64,000 nt of DNA, from NCBI GenBank assembly GCA_015680685.1, contig MNCI01014373.1:4872-68871 (forward strand). Direction: 5' to 3'. The number at the start of each line of letters is the position of its first letter. Within the stretch, counting starts at the first letter, position 1. A program made the translations under genes and the position numbers. Positions 47,686 to 58,922 of this stretch are shown here, piece by piece. The notes under the pieces are model-generated. The model was not told where the DNA came from and did not search any database. It saw nothing but the letters and a program-made list of their open reading frames with translations. This stretch comes from Gnetum montanum. Taxonomy: Eukaryota > Streptophyta > Gnetopsida > Gnetales > Gnetaceae.

Positions 47686-50144
47686 ATGGAATCTTCCCAG
47701 ATCAACCCTACTTATGCAATCTTCACACCTAAACAATATAACTTCATTTGTGTGATAATCCAAGCCAATTTTCCTATCAATCGCATGGAAAAAGAGGCAA
47801 AGTGAAACTATGAGCTCATTTACAAAGGAGTTCATGAGTTCATTCCCTCAACATTTGACATAATCCCCCTTTCTAAGCCCCATCATCAACTCATATCTTA
47901 GCTTCTCATGGCAAGGAGTCAAGCCTCATAGCCACCTTTGATAGAGCCTCAAAGCAAAGATGAAGAAGATGACTTTGTTTCCACTTCCATCCATTACATA
48001 CCACAAGTACAAACCTATGGGGCACTTCTGACTACTTCAGCACAACATGTTCAAGGTGTCACCTCATAACCTATGGCTAGGCAGTGGTTTCCACCAGTGG
48101 TTCAACAACACCAACCTACTTACTACAGTGTACCACACCCTGCAATCCCACCCTTGAGTGTTGCTCCACCACAACCATCGCCAACCCAATAGCCTTCCTT
48201 TTTGTAAATAATGCAACAATCGAATTATTATCAATCGTAATCCACTCAACCTACCGGTCTGCCTACTACCCAAGAGTGGGCAGACATGAAGAAGATGATG
48301 CACTCATTAGCCGAAGAGTTAAAGTGTCTTAAAACTACAAACACTGAGGAAGTCAATGTGCTAGATTTCTACCAAGATGAACCAATCCACCCCTCAGTTC
48401 CACCATTAACCTTGCCAAAGGAGATCCCATTACCTCAACTAACCAAGTACAATGGAGAGGGAGATCCAAACACCCACCTAATGACATTTCGACTAGAATG
48501 TCAACTACTTCAGGCCTAGCCTCATGCAATCCTACATGTATTTGCCATGTCCTTAATGGGAAAAGCCTTAGACTAGTACCGGGCTCTACCCTGTAACTCC
48601 ATTTCCTCTCTGGAGGATTTGTTACATTAGTTTGTCACCCATTTTACATATAATCTAATGCCTGAAGCCACACTAGATAGCTTGATTCAGATCAAACAAG
48701 CACCATTAGAACCAATGCAAAAATTTATCCAAAGATGGAGTGCAACTCTCAATGAACTTCATGAGCCCATACCTGAGACATACCTGCTTACCATTCTTAA
48801 GGCTGCCATGAATGACTTCATTAAGTCAAAACTTTATTATTTGAGTGCCTGTACTTTGAGTCAAGTGTTTGCACAAATTAAGAACATAGAAGAGGCGGCG
48901 CAATCAAGCAATGACCCAGCTTATGTAGCCTACAGAAACCAACATAATTGCAAGCAAAACACAACAGTAGCAACGGTGGCCGCATGCACAAAAGCAACCA
49001 ACTGGGGCCCAATAGCTAAGCAACCCAAAGCCCCAGCTAACAAAGTAACCAACTTTGGCACCAACTCACCTACATCGGTAGGGGCCACCCCAAGGCCCAA
49101 CCTTCAATGCAAGGACCGCTCAGAGTACACACCACTACCGATGCAACCCTCTCAGCTACTGGAGCAACTCTTGAAAGTCGATCAAATCCAACACAAACGC
49201 ATGTCAGTGATTACCTACCAAAAACATGATAGGTACTGTGAACTACTAAGGAACCCCGCCTTAGCAGTACCAAATGAGCCCCCAGTCCCACAACATTTTA
49301 AAGTGAACCAATACTGTCATTACCATCAATTGACTGGTCATAGTATAGACAACTGTCGTGCTTTGCAAGATGACCTACAGAGAATGATAGAACAAGGCCA
49401 GTTACTGATCAACATGGAAAGTCAATCCAACACAAACGATGCCTCCTATGTCATAAACTCAATTAGCATAGGTGGCAAGTCCAAACCTGTGCAATATCAA
49501 CCTTTTGTGATCCATGTGCCTCCTAACAAGGCAAGGGTCCTCATAGCCTCCACAAGTAAGAGGTCTTCCTTTGTTCTCAAAGTACTACCTCATGCACCCA
49601 CAACACCCTTTCTGGTCAAGGTTCCATAGCAATCGTCCGCTAAGATGTTAAATTAGCATGGCATAGCAACAACAACTACTAAACAACCTTTTGTAATCAA
49701 GGTGCCACAATAATTTGGTCCTAAAATAACTCCTAAACCATCATTTTTCATAAGCGTGCCACAACGTGATCGTCCCTCACCTACCCAAAGCCCAACATTG
49801 GGCAACATCTCAATCCCTCCTCCTTCAAGGGTTGACCCCACTAGCAACCCAGCTAGGCCCACCAAATGGCAATGCAAGAGGACAAACAAGCACCTCGCAA
49901 CCCCCATGGTCAAAACAAAGGCCACAACAAGCACACAACAACTGAACACTGGGACCCCTACCCCCAAACAAGCTGAGCTAACCAAACCTAAGTCCCCTTC
50001 ACGAGAGAACTATCTTTCAGACCACACAGAGGAAGTCAAGGCTAACATAACGGCTAACGACAAGGACTTCGTAGCTGCACTAACCCAGGTCAAAGAAATG
50101 CTCAAACATAACAACATGACGTTGAGTTTGTATGACCTGGTCAA
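47686..50144 (+). pseudogene. gag of element G, single frame with stops
   Basis: Read from ATG at 47686 (MESSQINPTYAIFTPKQYNF), one reading frame continues to 50187 without frameshift, interrupted only by stops. Parts: N-terminal head; Pro/Gln-rich linker (48060-48200); WADMKKMMHSLAEELKCL (48268-48320); capsid core LPQLTKYNGEGDPNTHLMTF, then MGKALD-stop-YRALP, then LIQIKQAPLEPMQKFIQRWS (48690-48750). A CHYHQLTGHSIDNCRALQDD zinc-finger-like motif follows (49317-49375), of the C-H-GH-C form seen in Tat gags. A Pro/Thr-rich tail with repeated F-V-KVP ends it. After 50144 the frame reads into the LTR of H. Confidence 0.85.
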
Positions 50145-51801
50145 TGTACTAACCCAAATCATGAATGAAAGCCTGGAAGGAAAATAAACACTGAAAGATC
50201 CTTAGCCAGACATAGCTGACCCTGCCTGCACCTGAGGACAAGCTGGAAAAGAGAATGGAGGCAGGGCACCTTGGATGGTTTGCACACAAATCAACCAAGG
50301 ACTTCCCCAAGTGTAAGCTATGGCTAGTGTTGGGTTATCGTAAACAGTATAAACGGAATGTAAACGGAATGCAAACAGTGACACGAAATGTAAATAGAGC
50401 ACAGAGCATAAACAGAGACTGAATTGTATATGAAGCATAAACAAAGCTATATCATAAAAAAAGCGTAACCAGAGTAAAATATAAATGGAAGGTAATAATG
50501 AAATTGTATTACATTGTTTAACAAGAGTGTGCACCAGTCAAAGTGTAGCTGCATGTGTGGATGGAAGGTCAAACACCAAGCCCTCGGGGCAATGTGATAT
50601 GATGATGTGATGAAATTCTTGGATGCCAAGAGTCAAGTATGCCAAGCGCCTAAGGATTTGCTAGTTTTTAGAATTGCCAGTGTCTCCAATTGCCAACCAC
50701 CCCAATTCATGTGAATTGATAGGGTATTTATAGGGTTGGGCTGGGCTCGGGTGCAGAATTCTAGAATGGAATCAATGGTTGGGATTTAACAGGAAAATGG
50801 ATCCAGTGACATGTGTCCAATGGACAGTTGTGCACGAGTTAGATGTGTGTTAGCAAGAGTTGGATGTGTGTTGGCAAGCTACGTTCTTGACTAAATACAT
50901 TGCATTTTACAACTTGTGGGTTACTCAAGCCCATGAAAGTACATTTAATTTAGACCATGAGGGCCTAACATGTCCACAAATGGGGATTTACAATGAAATA
51001 TACAACAAGAGAAATTTGACCTGGCTCGCTTGACCATAGATCAAGTGCTACAGGATGTTCAGATGTCGATTTGAGACTGTTCGAGGCATCTTTGTTTGAC
51101 CAGGGCTTCCAACGTGAGTTGATGTGCCTTCATCTTAAGTGCAAGTTGGTTTGTGGTCATGCTACACTTATGCCCAGTGTGACCTTCAACATGTGTCCAA
51201 CATCTAGCGTGCACAGCGTCCAATGTGCCCAGCATGTGGACACTACACACACACTGCCCTCACACCCAGTGTGACCTCCAGCGTGAGTGAAGAAAACTTG
51301 ATCTTTTCACACAAAATTTTGATTTCTGAAGCCTGAAACTACTGTCTGGATGTGTTTAGCTCTGGAATCTAGAATTTGAGCTTGGATTTGAGTGGTTTTG
51401 AGTAGGTCACGCTGGCTATTTTGGGTAGGTCACATTGTGGTCACGCTGCAGCGTGACCACAGCATATCCTGCAGTGTCACCTGCAAACACTTGGGAAAAC
51501 TTGCAATTTTTTAACTTTTAAAACTAGAATTTTCTAGAGGTTCTGGAAGCTGAAGTTAAAGGTTGTAGATGCTAAGCCCAAGGATTCCTAAGGATGACCT
51601 GCATGTTCAAAATTAAGTCATTCTGAGTCCTTTTGGAGGCTATTTTGGAGTTGTGAAAGTTGGTCACGCTGAGGGTGAGCAAACTGCCTTGGGCAGGCAA
51701 GGTGTGAGCTCAATGCCTTAGCCAAATTTTGTCTCTAAAACTTCGAAAGGGGTTGAGTCGTTTCCATTTCAAAGTGCTAGGCCAAAATTAGTGGTGTTTC
51801 A
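50145..51801 (-). repeat. 3' LTR of element H
   Basis: 1657 bases, from TGAAACACC (minus, 51801) to GGGTTAGTACA (50145). The minus TATA box is at 50725-50732. U3 (51080-51700) has TCACGCT / AGCGTGA clusters such as GGTCACGCTGCAGCGTGACC at 51438-51457. Confidence 0.9.
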
Positions 51802-51815
51802 TTGGCCCCTCTTTG
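51802..51815 (-). other. Polypurine tract of element H
   Basis: The minus strand reads AAAGAGGGGCCAA, immediately before LTR start TGAAACACC. It is a strong plus-strand primer site. Confidence 0.85.
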
Positions 51816-53264
51816 TTGACGTCTGTAGGAATCCACTCGAGAGGCATCGACCAAGAAGTGCAAAACACCATGAATAACCAAGTACCAAGCATTATATATC
51901 GACCCTTGGCTACATGTTATCGTACCATGTCCACAAGTACATGGGATCGAGGGAATGTGGTTCAAGATACAAAGGATTGGTTGTATCCAAGAGAATCCAA
52001 GGGTTGGTCAAGGATGATAATTGCTGTTGGAATTGTGGGAGAGGAATGCTCTCACGTGAACAAGTTATGTCATTAGTCCTTGTCAACAGCCAGGTTTTCA
52101 ATGGACTGAGAACCAAGACATAGGAGGTGCGTTCTTTGGAGAAATGGGACTCTTATAGAGTATTTGCGAAGCCCGTTGTAAACAACCAAAGCCACGCAAT
52201 GATGTGCCACATGGTCCCTTTGAGACACAAGTGTAGTTGTTCTTCCAAGATGATTACCTTCTCACCTAGGGCTTGTATGAGAAGAGCCAATAGTCCATGG
52301 TTTATGATGTCAAACGAGGTCATGAAGACCTTTTCTGTGCATTTTCCTCTTTGACCCTTTTTTTTGGTCTTTTTGAAAGAGCTTACTTTTAGTGCTATGC
52401 TTGTGTTCGAGCGCTTGCATTTTACATCATGTATTGTGTAATGTGTTTTGTATCACAATTGCTTAGGGAGTCACAGTGTGCAATAGTATATCAAGAGTTT
52501 TGAGCTGAGTGAAATGTATCCAGGGGTGTAATTGAATAGGATAATTGTGACATGATGGGGACATAGGGGATGTATTAGGAGTTGGGAATGTACTTATGAA
52601 TGGATTGATTAACCCAGTTACGTGCATCAAGAAGAATGTCATACCTTGTCGTCACAATGAAGTGCATCTATGCACGAACACCTCAAGAGTATCATCCTGC
52701 AAACACAACTTTAAGGAGACAAGAAAAACATAAATGAAATGGTCAGCTAGGCACTTGAAATAAGGAGATGGAGTTACCACATACAATTTTTAAAGCAAAT
52801 AGAATTATGAACAGCATCAGCTTCATTAGTGTCCATGAGACAAATCATGCAACAAGTCTTTGCAGAACATGTACAACCAATTGCAACAACACATCTTTTT
52901 AATTTTTTTGCCTGGTCATCGATGATGTCACTAGTTTATAGTCTTGGCAGACTATTGCGAGTTAGTTGCACATTGTAACCCCTTAGATGGTGCCAGTTTA
53001 GCATCGTAGCAGACGGTGCATTGCTAGTTTATAGTCGTAGCAGACTGTAAAGAGGCAAACTAGTTTATAGTCTTAGTGGACTATGCACACCAGTTTATAG
53101 TCATAGCGGAATAATCTATGGTATCAATTTTAAGTCATGATGCCAAGACTAATCTATGGTATCAGTTTTAAGTCATGATGCCAGGACTATCACATATTTC
53201 AAGTTTATTAGACATAGTACCGTTTCAGATATAAATGATTTATAGGATTAGCAAACTCGTTCCC
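51816..53264 (-). other. 3' spacer of element H with tandem repeats
   Basis: No gene is supported between integrase and the polypurine tract. 52930-53190 holds about seven copies of a unit like CTAGTTTATAGTCTTAGCAG plus GACTAT, with variants TCAGTTTTAAGTCATGATGC. 51816-52900 is unique sequence with only chance ORFs. Repeats in the 3' UTR are typical of Tat elements. Confidence 0.75.
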
Positions 53265-54631
53265 ATTCATATCAACAAGTTTGAATGCTCCATTATTGTA
53301 CACCTTGGTGACTAAGTAAGTCCCTTCCCAGTTGGCTGAGAATTTATCTGGATGTTCACGGGTGGCCTTAAGGACTAGATCTCCTTCTTTGATTGGGCAT
53401 TTATGGAGATCATGCTTGTGTCGTTGCCGTTGTTGTTTCTAGTACCATTCTATTTGATCAAGCGTTCGTACATGTTCCTCCTTTACCGAGTCAAGGTCAG
53501 TAATGCGCAATTCATTGTTTTGACTTTCATCGAGGAGGCCAGAAAGAGCTATCCATAATGAGGGAACCTGCAACTCTAAAGGTAAAATAACTTCAAATCC
53601 GTATACAAGACTATATGGAGTTTTACCTGTAGATGTTTGATGTGTTGTTCTGTATGCCCACAATGCATAGACTAATTGTTCATGCCATCATTTCTTGCTT
53701 TGATTTAACATATTTTTGAACACCATGATGACAGTTTTGTTTGTAGCCTCCGCTTGACCATTGATCTGTGGGTAGTAAGGTGATGAAAATGCATGTTTAA
53801 TGCCCAGACTTCACAGAAGCTTTTAGTATCTGCATTGCTGAACTGTGGCCCATTGTCAGTAACGATGGTCATTGGAATGCCAAAATGGGTCACGATATTT
53901 TCCATTATGAAAGTGCAAATGTGTTTTGAGGTGGTCTTCCTAAGGGGAATAGCTTCTATCCATTTTGTGAAATATTCAGTTGCAGTGATAATAAAGCTAT
54001 GTCCTACTGAAGATGATGGCGTTATTGGTCCAATTAAGTCTAAATCCCATTTTTGGAATGGCCATGTGATTTGTGTTGTATGCAATCCGTTAGGTGGCAC
54101 ATGTATTAGATTATCATCCTTTTGGCAAATGTCACACATTCTTACCTTGGAGATGCAATCGTACTCCATGTGTGGCCAATAATAGCCTAAGCACCTAATC
54201 TTTGTGGCCATTGCTTTGGGTGCTATATGCCCTCCACAAAGTGCTTCATAGACTTGTTCTATGATCGTTTGACAATCGATGCTACTAATGCACATAAATA
54301 GAATGCCTTCGTAGGATTTGTGACACAAGGTGTCTCCTATTAATGCATATTGCCAGGAGCATTTTCGCATAGCGTCCTTTTGAGTGCTTGTCAAGTATTG
54401 TGGAGGTTTGCCTCTTAGAAGGTACTCTTTTATGTCATCATACCATTCTATTACATTTTTTGTACTAACGAATGCTATAGGCATTTCTTCACATGTATTA
54501 ATTATAGGCTCTGCGCAACTTGTTATAGAGATTGGCAATGCATGGAACATTTCAAGTGTCATGTTTAAGGCTAGTGTGGCAAGTGCATCAGCAACGGTGT
54601 TTTTGCTTCTAGGGACATGTTGTATATTCAC
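53265..54631 (-). pseudogene. Integrase of element H
   Basis: An open frame covers 54631-53705. The HHCC zinc finger is at about 54235-54130 (HIAPKAMATKIRCLGYYWPH ... CDICQ). The catalytic core follows: KWDLDLIGPI (first Asp, about 54055), TDNGPQF (second Asp, about 53860), then a frameshift near 53790. After it the other frame reads INGQAEATNKT, giving the catalytic Glu. After TAA/TAG stops the C-terminal part continues (AYRTTHQTSTGKTPYSLVYG, 53657-53598), then VLPLELQVPS-like, and ends near 53265. A single frameshift and a few stops make it inactive as given, but all key residues can be found. Confidence 0.85.
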
Positions 54632-55042
54632 TTCTACTAGTTACCTTACCAAATGTTTGGTCAAATCACAATACGGTTGCAAATGGAGAGCTTTGCATGC
54701 GTAAACCTCAGTGACTTGATTAATGACTAATTGCTAATCAACTCGAACTACCAGACGTAAGATTCCTGAAATTAAAGTTCTTTGAAGACCTCGAAGAAGA
54801 CCTTCGTACTCCGCCACGTTATTGGTACAAGGAAAGGTTAATCGGTAGGCGAAGGGTTGGATTTCTCCCGACGGATATGTTAAAATGGCCGCAGCACTTC
54901 CTCCTTGGGAGGTTGAGGCTCCATCGAAGTAAAGGATTGCCTCGTAGTTATCAGGTACGGTGTCTACACTATTAACATTTTCATCTGGGAATTCAAGATT
55001 TATTGTCACTTGATCATGTGTTGGTAAGACGGTTAGTTGCAT
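54580..55042 (-). pseudogene. Second, archaeal-type RNase H of element H
   Basis: Reads NYEAILYFDGASTSQGGSAA, then FPCTNNVAEYEGLLRGLQ, then NIQHVPRSKNTVADALATLA. The first Asp (YFDGA) and the Glu (AEYEGL) are present, and the last phrase has the late N-x-x-AD motif. It is separate from the RNase H next to RT. An additional RNase H of this type is the known mark of plant Tat elements. One TAG stop lies at 54734. Confidence 0.85.
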
Positions 55043-55069
55043 GACTATTGCTTGATCTTTTGTGGAAGA

Positions 55070-56260
55070 CTAAGCAACATAGTGCAAGTCAAACTCTACG
55101 ATCATCGCTTTCCACCTAGCTAACCTATTCGACTCATAGATGTTATTAGTGATGGCACGGAGAACATTATCCTTGCAAATGATGTAAACCTGATTACGGA
55201 AGAGATAATGCTGCCATTTCTTCAAGGAGAAGAAGAGGGCAAGGCATGATTTTTCTACATCGTTGTATCGTTGTTCATAGGTGATTAATGCATGGCTCAG
55301 ATAATATACAGGGATATCAGCTCCATCTTGACGTTTTTGACAAAGCATGGATGCAATGAAGGAATCAGAAGTTGCAAGATAGATGTAGAAAGGTTTGTCA
55401 CTTTATCGAGGATAAATAGCTGGTAGTTGAGCCAACTCTTATTTTATGTTCTCAAACGCTTCCTGGCATTGTTGAGTCCATTCGAAATGTACATTCTTTC
55501 GTAATAGGTGTTGCATGGAACTCAACTTATCTGTCAGCCTTTAAATAAAGCATCTGATAAATTATAGTCTACCTTGGAGGCCCCGTAGTTCAGCGAGGTT
55601 TCTTGGTGGTTGCATATTGGTTATTGCTTTGACCTTATCGGGCTCTACCCGTATCCCTGTTTCAGAGATTAGGAAACCAAGAATTTTTCCCGTTTTAACA
55701 CCGAAGACATACTTCTTTGGGTTAAGCCTAAGGTCATATTTGAGACAACATTTAAGCACTAAGTCTAGATCTTTTGCATGTTGTTCGGTTTTTTTAGATT
55801 TGACTGTTATATCGTCAGCATAATCATTGAGCAAATTGAGCATGTAAGCACTAAATATGTATGTCATTGCTCGTTGATATGTGGCACCTACGTTTTTAAG
55901 ACCAAATGTCATCATCATATAATAGAATGTGCCCCAAGGTGTCATCAAATTTGTCCTAAGTTGATGTTCTGGATTGATTCTTATTTGATTATATCCTGAA
56001 AATCCATCCATGAAGGACAATAGCACATGCCCAGTAGTCGTGTCAATAAGTTGATCAATGCTAGGTAACAGGAAATCATCCTTTATAGTGGCTTCATTGA
56101 GATCACGAAAGTCGATGCATATGCGTATACTACCATTCTTCTTAGGAACTACAACAATGTTTGATACCCAATTGGAATAATCAACAGCTCGGATGAAACC
56201 AGCTTGATAGAGCTTTGTAATTTTAGCACGGACTACTAACGCAACCTCGGGTCTAACTTT
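55070..56260 (-). pseudogene. Reverse transcriptase and first RNase H of element H
   Basis: RT motifs, minus strand: IRAVDYSNWVSNIVVVPKKN (about 56195-56140), ICIDFRDLN, LPSIDQLID, LLSFMDGFSGYNQIRI (56025-55980), PWGTFYYMMMTFGLKN (about 55940-55895), and LNDYADDITV (about 55830-55800), a Y-DD box with both Asp. Then LNPKKYVFGVKTGKILGFLI and AELRGLQGRL. After two stops the RNase H follows: FYIYLATSDSFIASML, IPVYYLSHALITYEQRYNDV (55320-55260), EKSCLALFFSLKKWQHYL. In the RNase H the first Asp of the usual DAS is replaced (LATSD). There are a few stops, mostly TAG/TGA. Confidence 0.85.
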
Positions 56261-56694
56261 TCATGCTTTTTGTTTCACTGGTTTAATTATTTCATCAAAA
56301 ATAATGTTGTGCTGGATGATCCGGGGGTCTAGTCCTAGCATGTCTGTATATGACCATGTAAACATTTTTATATTGTCTTTTAACACTTGAGAGATATCAC
56401 CTATGAGTTGCAAGTCTAGTAGGCCACTTAATTTCAAGGTTCTGGCTTCGTCATTGACTATGGTGATGGGGATTTCAACCAGAGGATCTTCAGTGATATT
56501 GTTAGCTTCTAGATCTAGAGTTTTAGCCACGTTTTTAGGCCAGTCTAACGTTTCTTGAGTGGAGGCTATCAAATTGGTATAGGTGGATGGATTTAGATCC
56601 AAGGATTCTAGGTTGATCACTCTTTCTACATCTCCATATGGTCCATTGAGAGACAATGTTGAGAGAATGTTATTGGTGGTCATGGTGCTCACTC
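56261..56694 (-). pseudogene. Start of the RT ORF of element H, behind a splice-acceptor-like site
   Basis: Open from 56701 to 56261. The first part (MTTNNILSTLSLNGPYGDVE) is linker. The end reads MFTWSYTDMLGLDPRIIQHN then KPVKQK, the well-known segment just before RT in plant Ty3/Gypsy pol. A TGA follows. On the minus strand the ORF is preceded by TGTTTTAATTGGCAG (ending 56695), which looks like a 3' splice site. Ogre-type elements are known to have an intron between protease and RT, so this may be its acceptor. A matching donor was not found. Confidence 0.6.
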
Positions 56695-56809
56695 CTGCCA
56701 ATTAAAACAGGAGCGAAGTAAGAGACTCCCTAGGCAAGAGAGTTACAAAGTGTAAATGAACATAGGATAATTAAACTGTGTACTGACAAAATTAGGAGAT
56801 GCGGTGGAA

Positions 56810-56905
56810 GTCATGGCAGTTTAAGGCCATACCGGGCCACATGGCAATTTAAGGCCATACTGGGCCACATGGTAGTTTAAGGCCATACTGGGCCACATGT
56901 TGACT
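56810..56905. repeat. Tandem repeat, three copies of about 28 bases
   Basis: The unit is GGCAGTTTAAGGCCATACTG plus GGCCACAT. A related unit occurs at 62985-63370 and at 52930-53190. Confidence 0.9.
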
Positions 56906-57334
56906 TGCCATTTGAACTGAGTGTATGCACTATTTTTAAATTTTAAAAAAAAATTTAACTTTTAAACTCTATATTTAAATTTTAAATTTTCGAGTGGACA
57001 ATATGGTCATGGAGATTTTAAAGTTTTATGAAATTTTATATTGTTTATAAATGTTTATATGTATTTTCATTGATTTTCTGCACTTTCCTCCTCTATTCAT
57101 AAGAAATTTTGGGCCCAATTTGGGGGGATTGGAATGACAAGGAAAATTCGGCAAGCATAAGGCAAAGATGGCTTGAACAACAACATGTAGTTAAAATGAT
57201 AAGAGGAATTAAAATAAAAATGCCAAAAATTAAATAAATAAAATTAAATTACTAGGGAGGGATAGAAAAGAGAATTTTGAAAAAAGAAAGCCTCATTTTT
57301 GTCATCGTGAGTTGCTGGCAATTAGGAGAGCAGC
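56906..57334. other. A+T-rich spacer
   Basis: Long A and T runs (56930-57000) and no gene. It lies upstream of the antisense gene start, so any promoter of that gene would be here. No clear TATA box was singled out. Confidence 0.5.
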
Positions 57335-57531
57335 GTGACCTTCCCAGAGTGTAGCGTGAGCCAAGGCGTTAGCATCAACGTCAACGTGATCATGAAAGAC
57401 AAGGGCAAGGGGAAGGAAACCGAAGGCAAGGGAAGGAAGCAGGCAGCCCTAGTGTTTGTGGAGGAGAGTGAAGAGCTCCTCCAATGTCTCCCCCAAGTCA
57501 AGATTTCGACGTGGAAGAAGGCCCTGCACAG

Positions 57532-58922
57532 GTAAATTCCTTGCCCCCAATTTTTCTTTGGCATTTCTGCAAGTAGGGTTACTTAGGGTTAGAATTTGTG
57601 CTTGGGTTTTTTGGGCTTGTGATTTGGGACATGAGTGCGTGGGTTGGGTTTTCATTTCTTTGGCGTTCCGGTCGTAGGGTTTCTAGTTTTTCTGGGTTTC
57701 TAGGTCGTAAGGTTTGTGGATGTAGCATGAAAAAAAAAAATTTGACTTTCGGGCTAGGGTAATGTGATTTGAAAATTTTGGATTTTTTGGGAAAATTTTC
57801 CAGTCTCGAAAGGCAGTGTGACTACAAAGATGTTAGAAATTTGGGGAACTCAATGTGACTGCAATTTTGAATCTCGTTGTGACTGAAATTTTGAATTTCA
57901 GCGTGGCTACAATTCCTGGGTTTCAGCGTGACTATAAAAGATTTGGGTTTTTAGCGTGACTGAGCAGTGTGGTCTTGCAACTTTTTGAGTGTTTGCCCTG
58001 GGATAGCATGACCATGAATTTTTAGTTTTCTTTCCTGGGCAGCGTAACTGGATTTTTGAATTTTCAATCCTAGAGCAGCGTTAGACCTATAAATTTTGGG
58101 CAAACAGCATGACCTACAAATTTTCGATTCTAGGAAGCTCAGTGTGACTACAAAGATGTTAGAAAGAACTTAGCATACTGGTAATTTTTAGTTTTAGTCC
58201 TAGACAGTGTGGCTTTCAATTTTCAGTTTTCACCCCTAGGGCAACGTGACCAAGAATTTTGGATTTTTTGCCCCTGGGGCAACGTGACCAAGAATTTTGA
58301 ATTTTCAATCCTAGGTTTTTCAAGGAGGATATGGCCAGTGTGAATGTGGACAGGTTTTTAGAATAAGTTACAGTTCCAGCGTAAGCTAGAATGTAGAAAA
58401 GCTAGCATGAGCTTTGGGGATGAAGATCCTGCGTGAGCCTACTGGTGGGAAGACCCAACGTGATGTGGTTACAAGGGGAGTGGTTGCAAGAAGTGGTTGT
58501 AGGGGAGGCTTGACTTGGTTCGTGACTTGGTGCATGACTCGGTCTAAATTTCAATTTTTTTAAGGGCCCAACATGAGCTGGTTGGGATGACCACTAGTGT
58601 GAGTTGCCCTTGAGAGGTTGTGGTGTGAGTGTTAAGTCTTCCTTTCTTTGAGAAGTAATTTTCCAAGATGTTCAATGATTTTTAAATTTTATATTGTTTA
58701 TATTGTCTATTATTTTTCTGGGATTAATGATTTAAACATGGATTTACTTTAAAACCAATTTCAATGTACCCCAGTAAGCGTCAGATTACACTAAATAGAT
58801 GTTAGTGTCCTTGTCTCATGGGGTGGGATATTTGTTCATGTGATTTTTTTTGGTTTTATGTGATGTTGATTTATTGTTAGTTTTTGGATTTTTCACTTAC
58901 CCAATATTTTGGTTATGTGCAG
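57532..58922 (+). other. First intron of the antisense gene, rich in AGCGTGAC
   Basis: Donor CACAG then GTAAAT, acceptor TTATGTGCAG. The split codon rejoins as AGG. Between about 57780 and 58660 there are some 15 copies of AGCGTGAC or its TG/CA-decayed forms, often followed by TACAAA or TGAATTTT. The same heptamer marks the LTR U3 of G and H. Confidence 0.6.

Larger units (their letters stand above)
45623..50144 (+). mobile_element. Element G: Tat-like element, 5' part
   Basis: 5' LTR, primer site, leader and one long gag frame on the + strand. It stops at 50144, where the 3' LTR of H begins in the opposite orientation. The LTRs of G and H are homologous over their full length, so they are one family. 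The rest of G may lie beyond H, outside the window. Confidence 0.8.

Noticed and set aside
53793-54704. Plus-strand ORFs opposite integrase
   Set aside because: They are shadows of the well-supported minus-strand integrase frame.
57322-57655. Overlapping ORFs on the minus strand opposite the first exon of the antisense gene
   Set aside because: No motif. The + strand frame has a spliced, in-frame continuation, while these do not.
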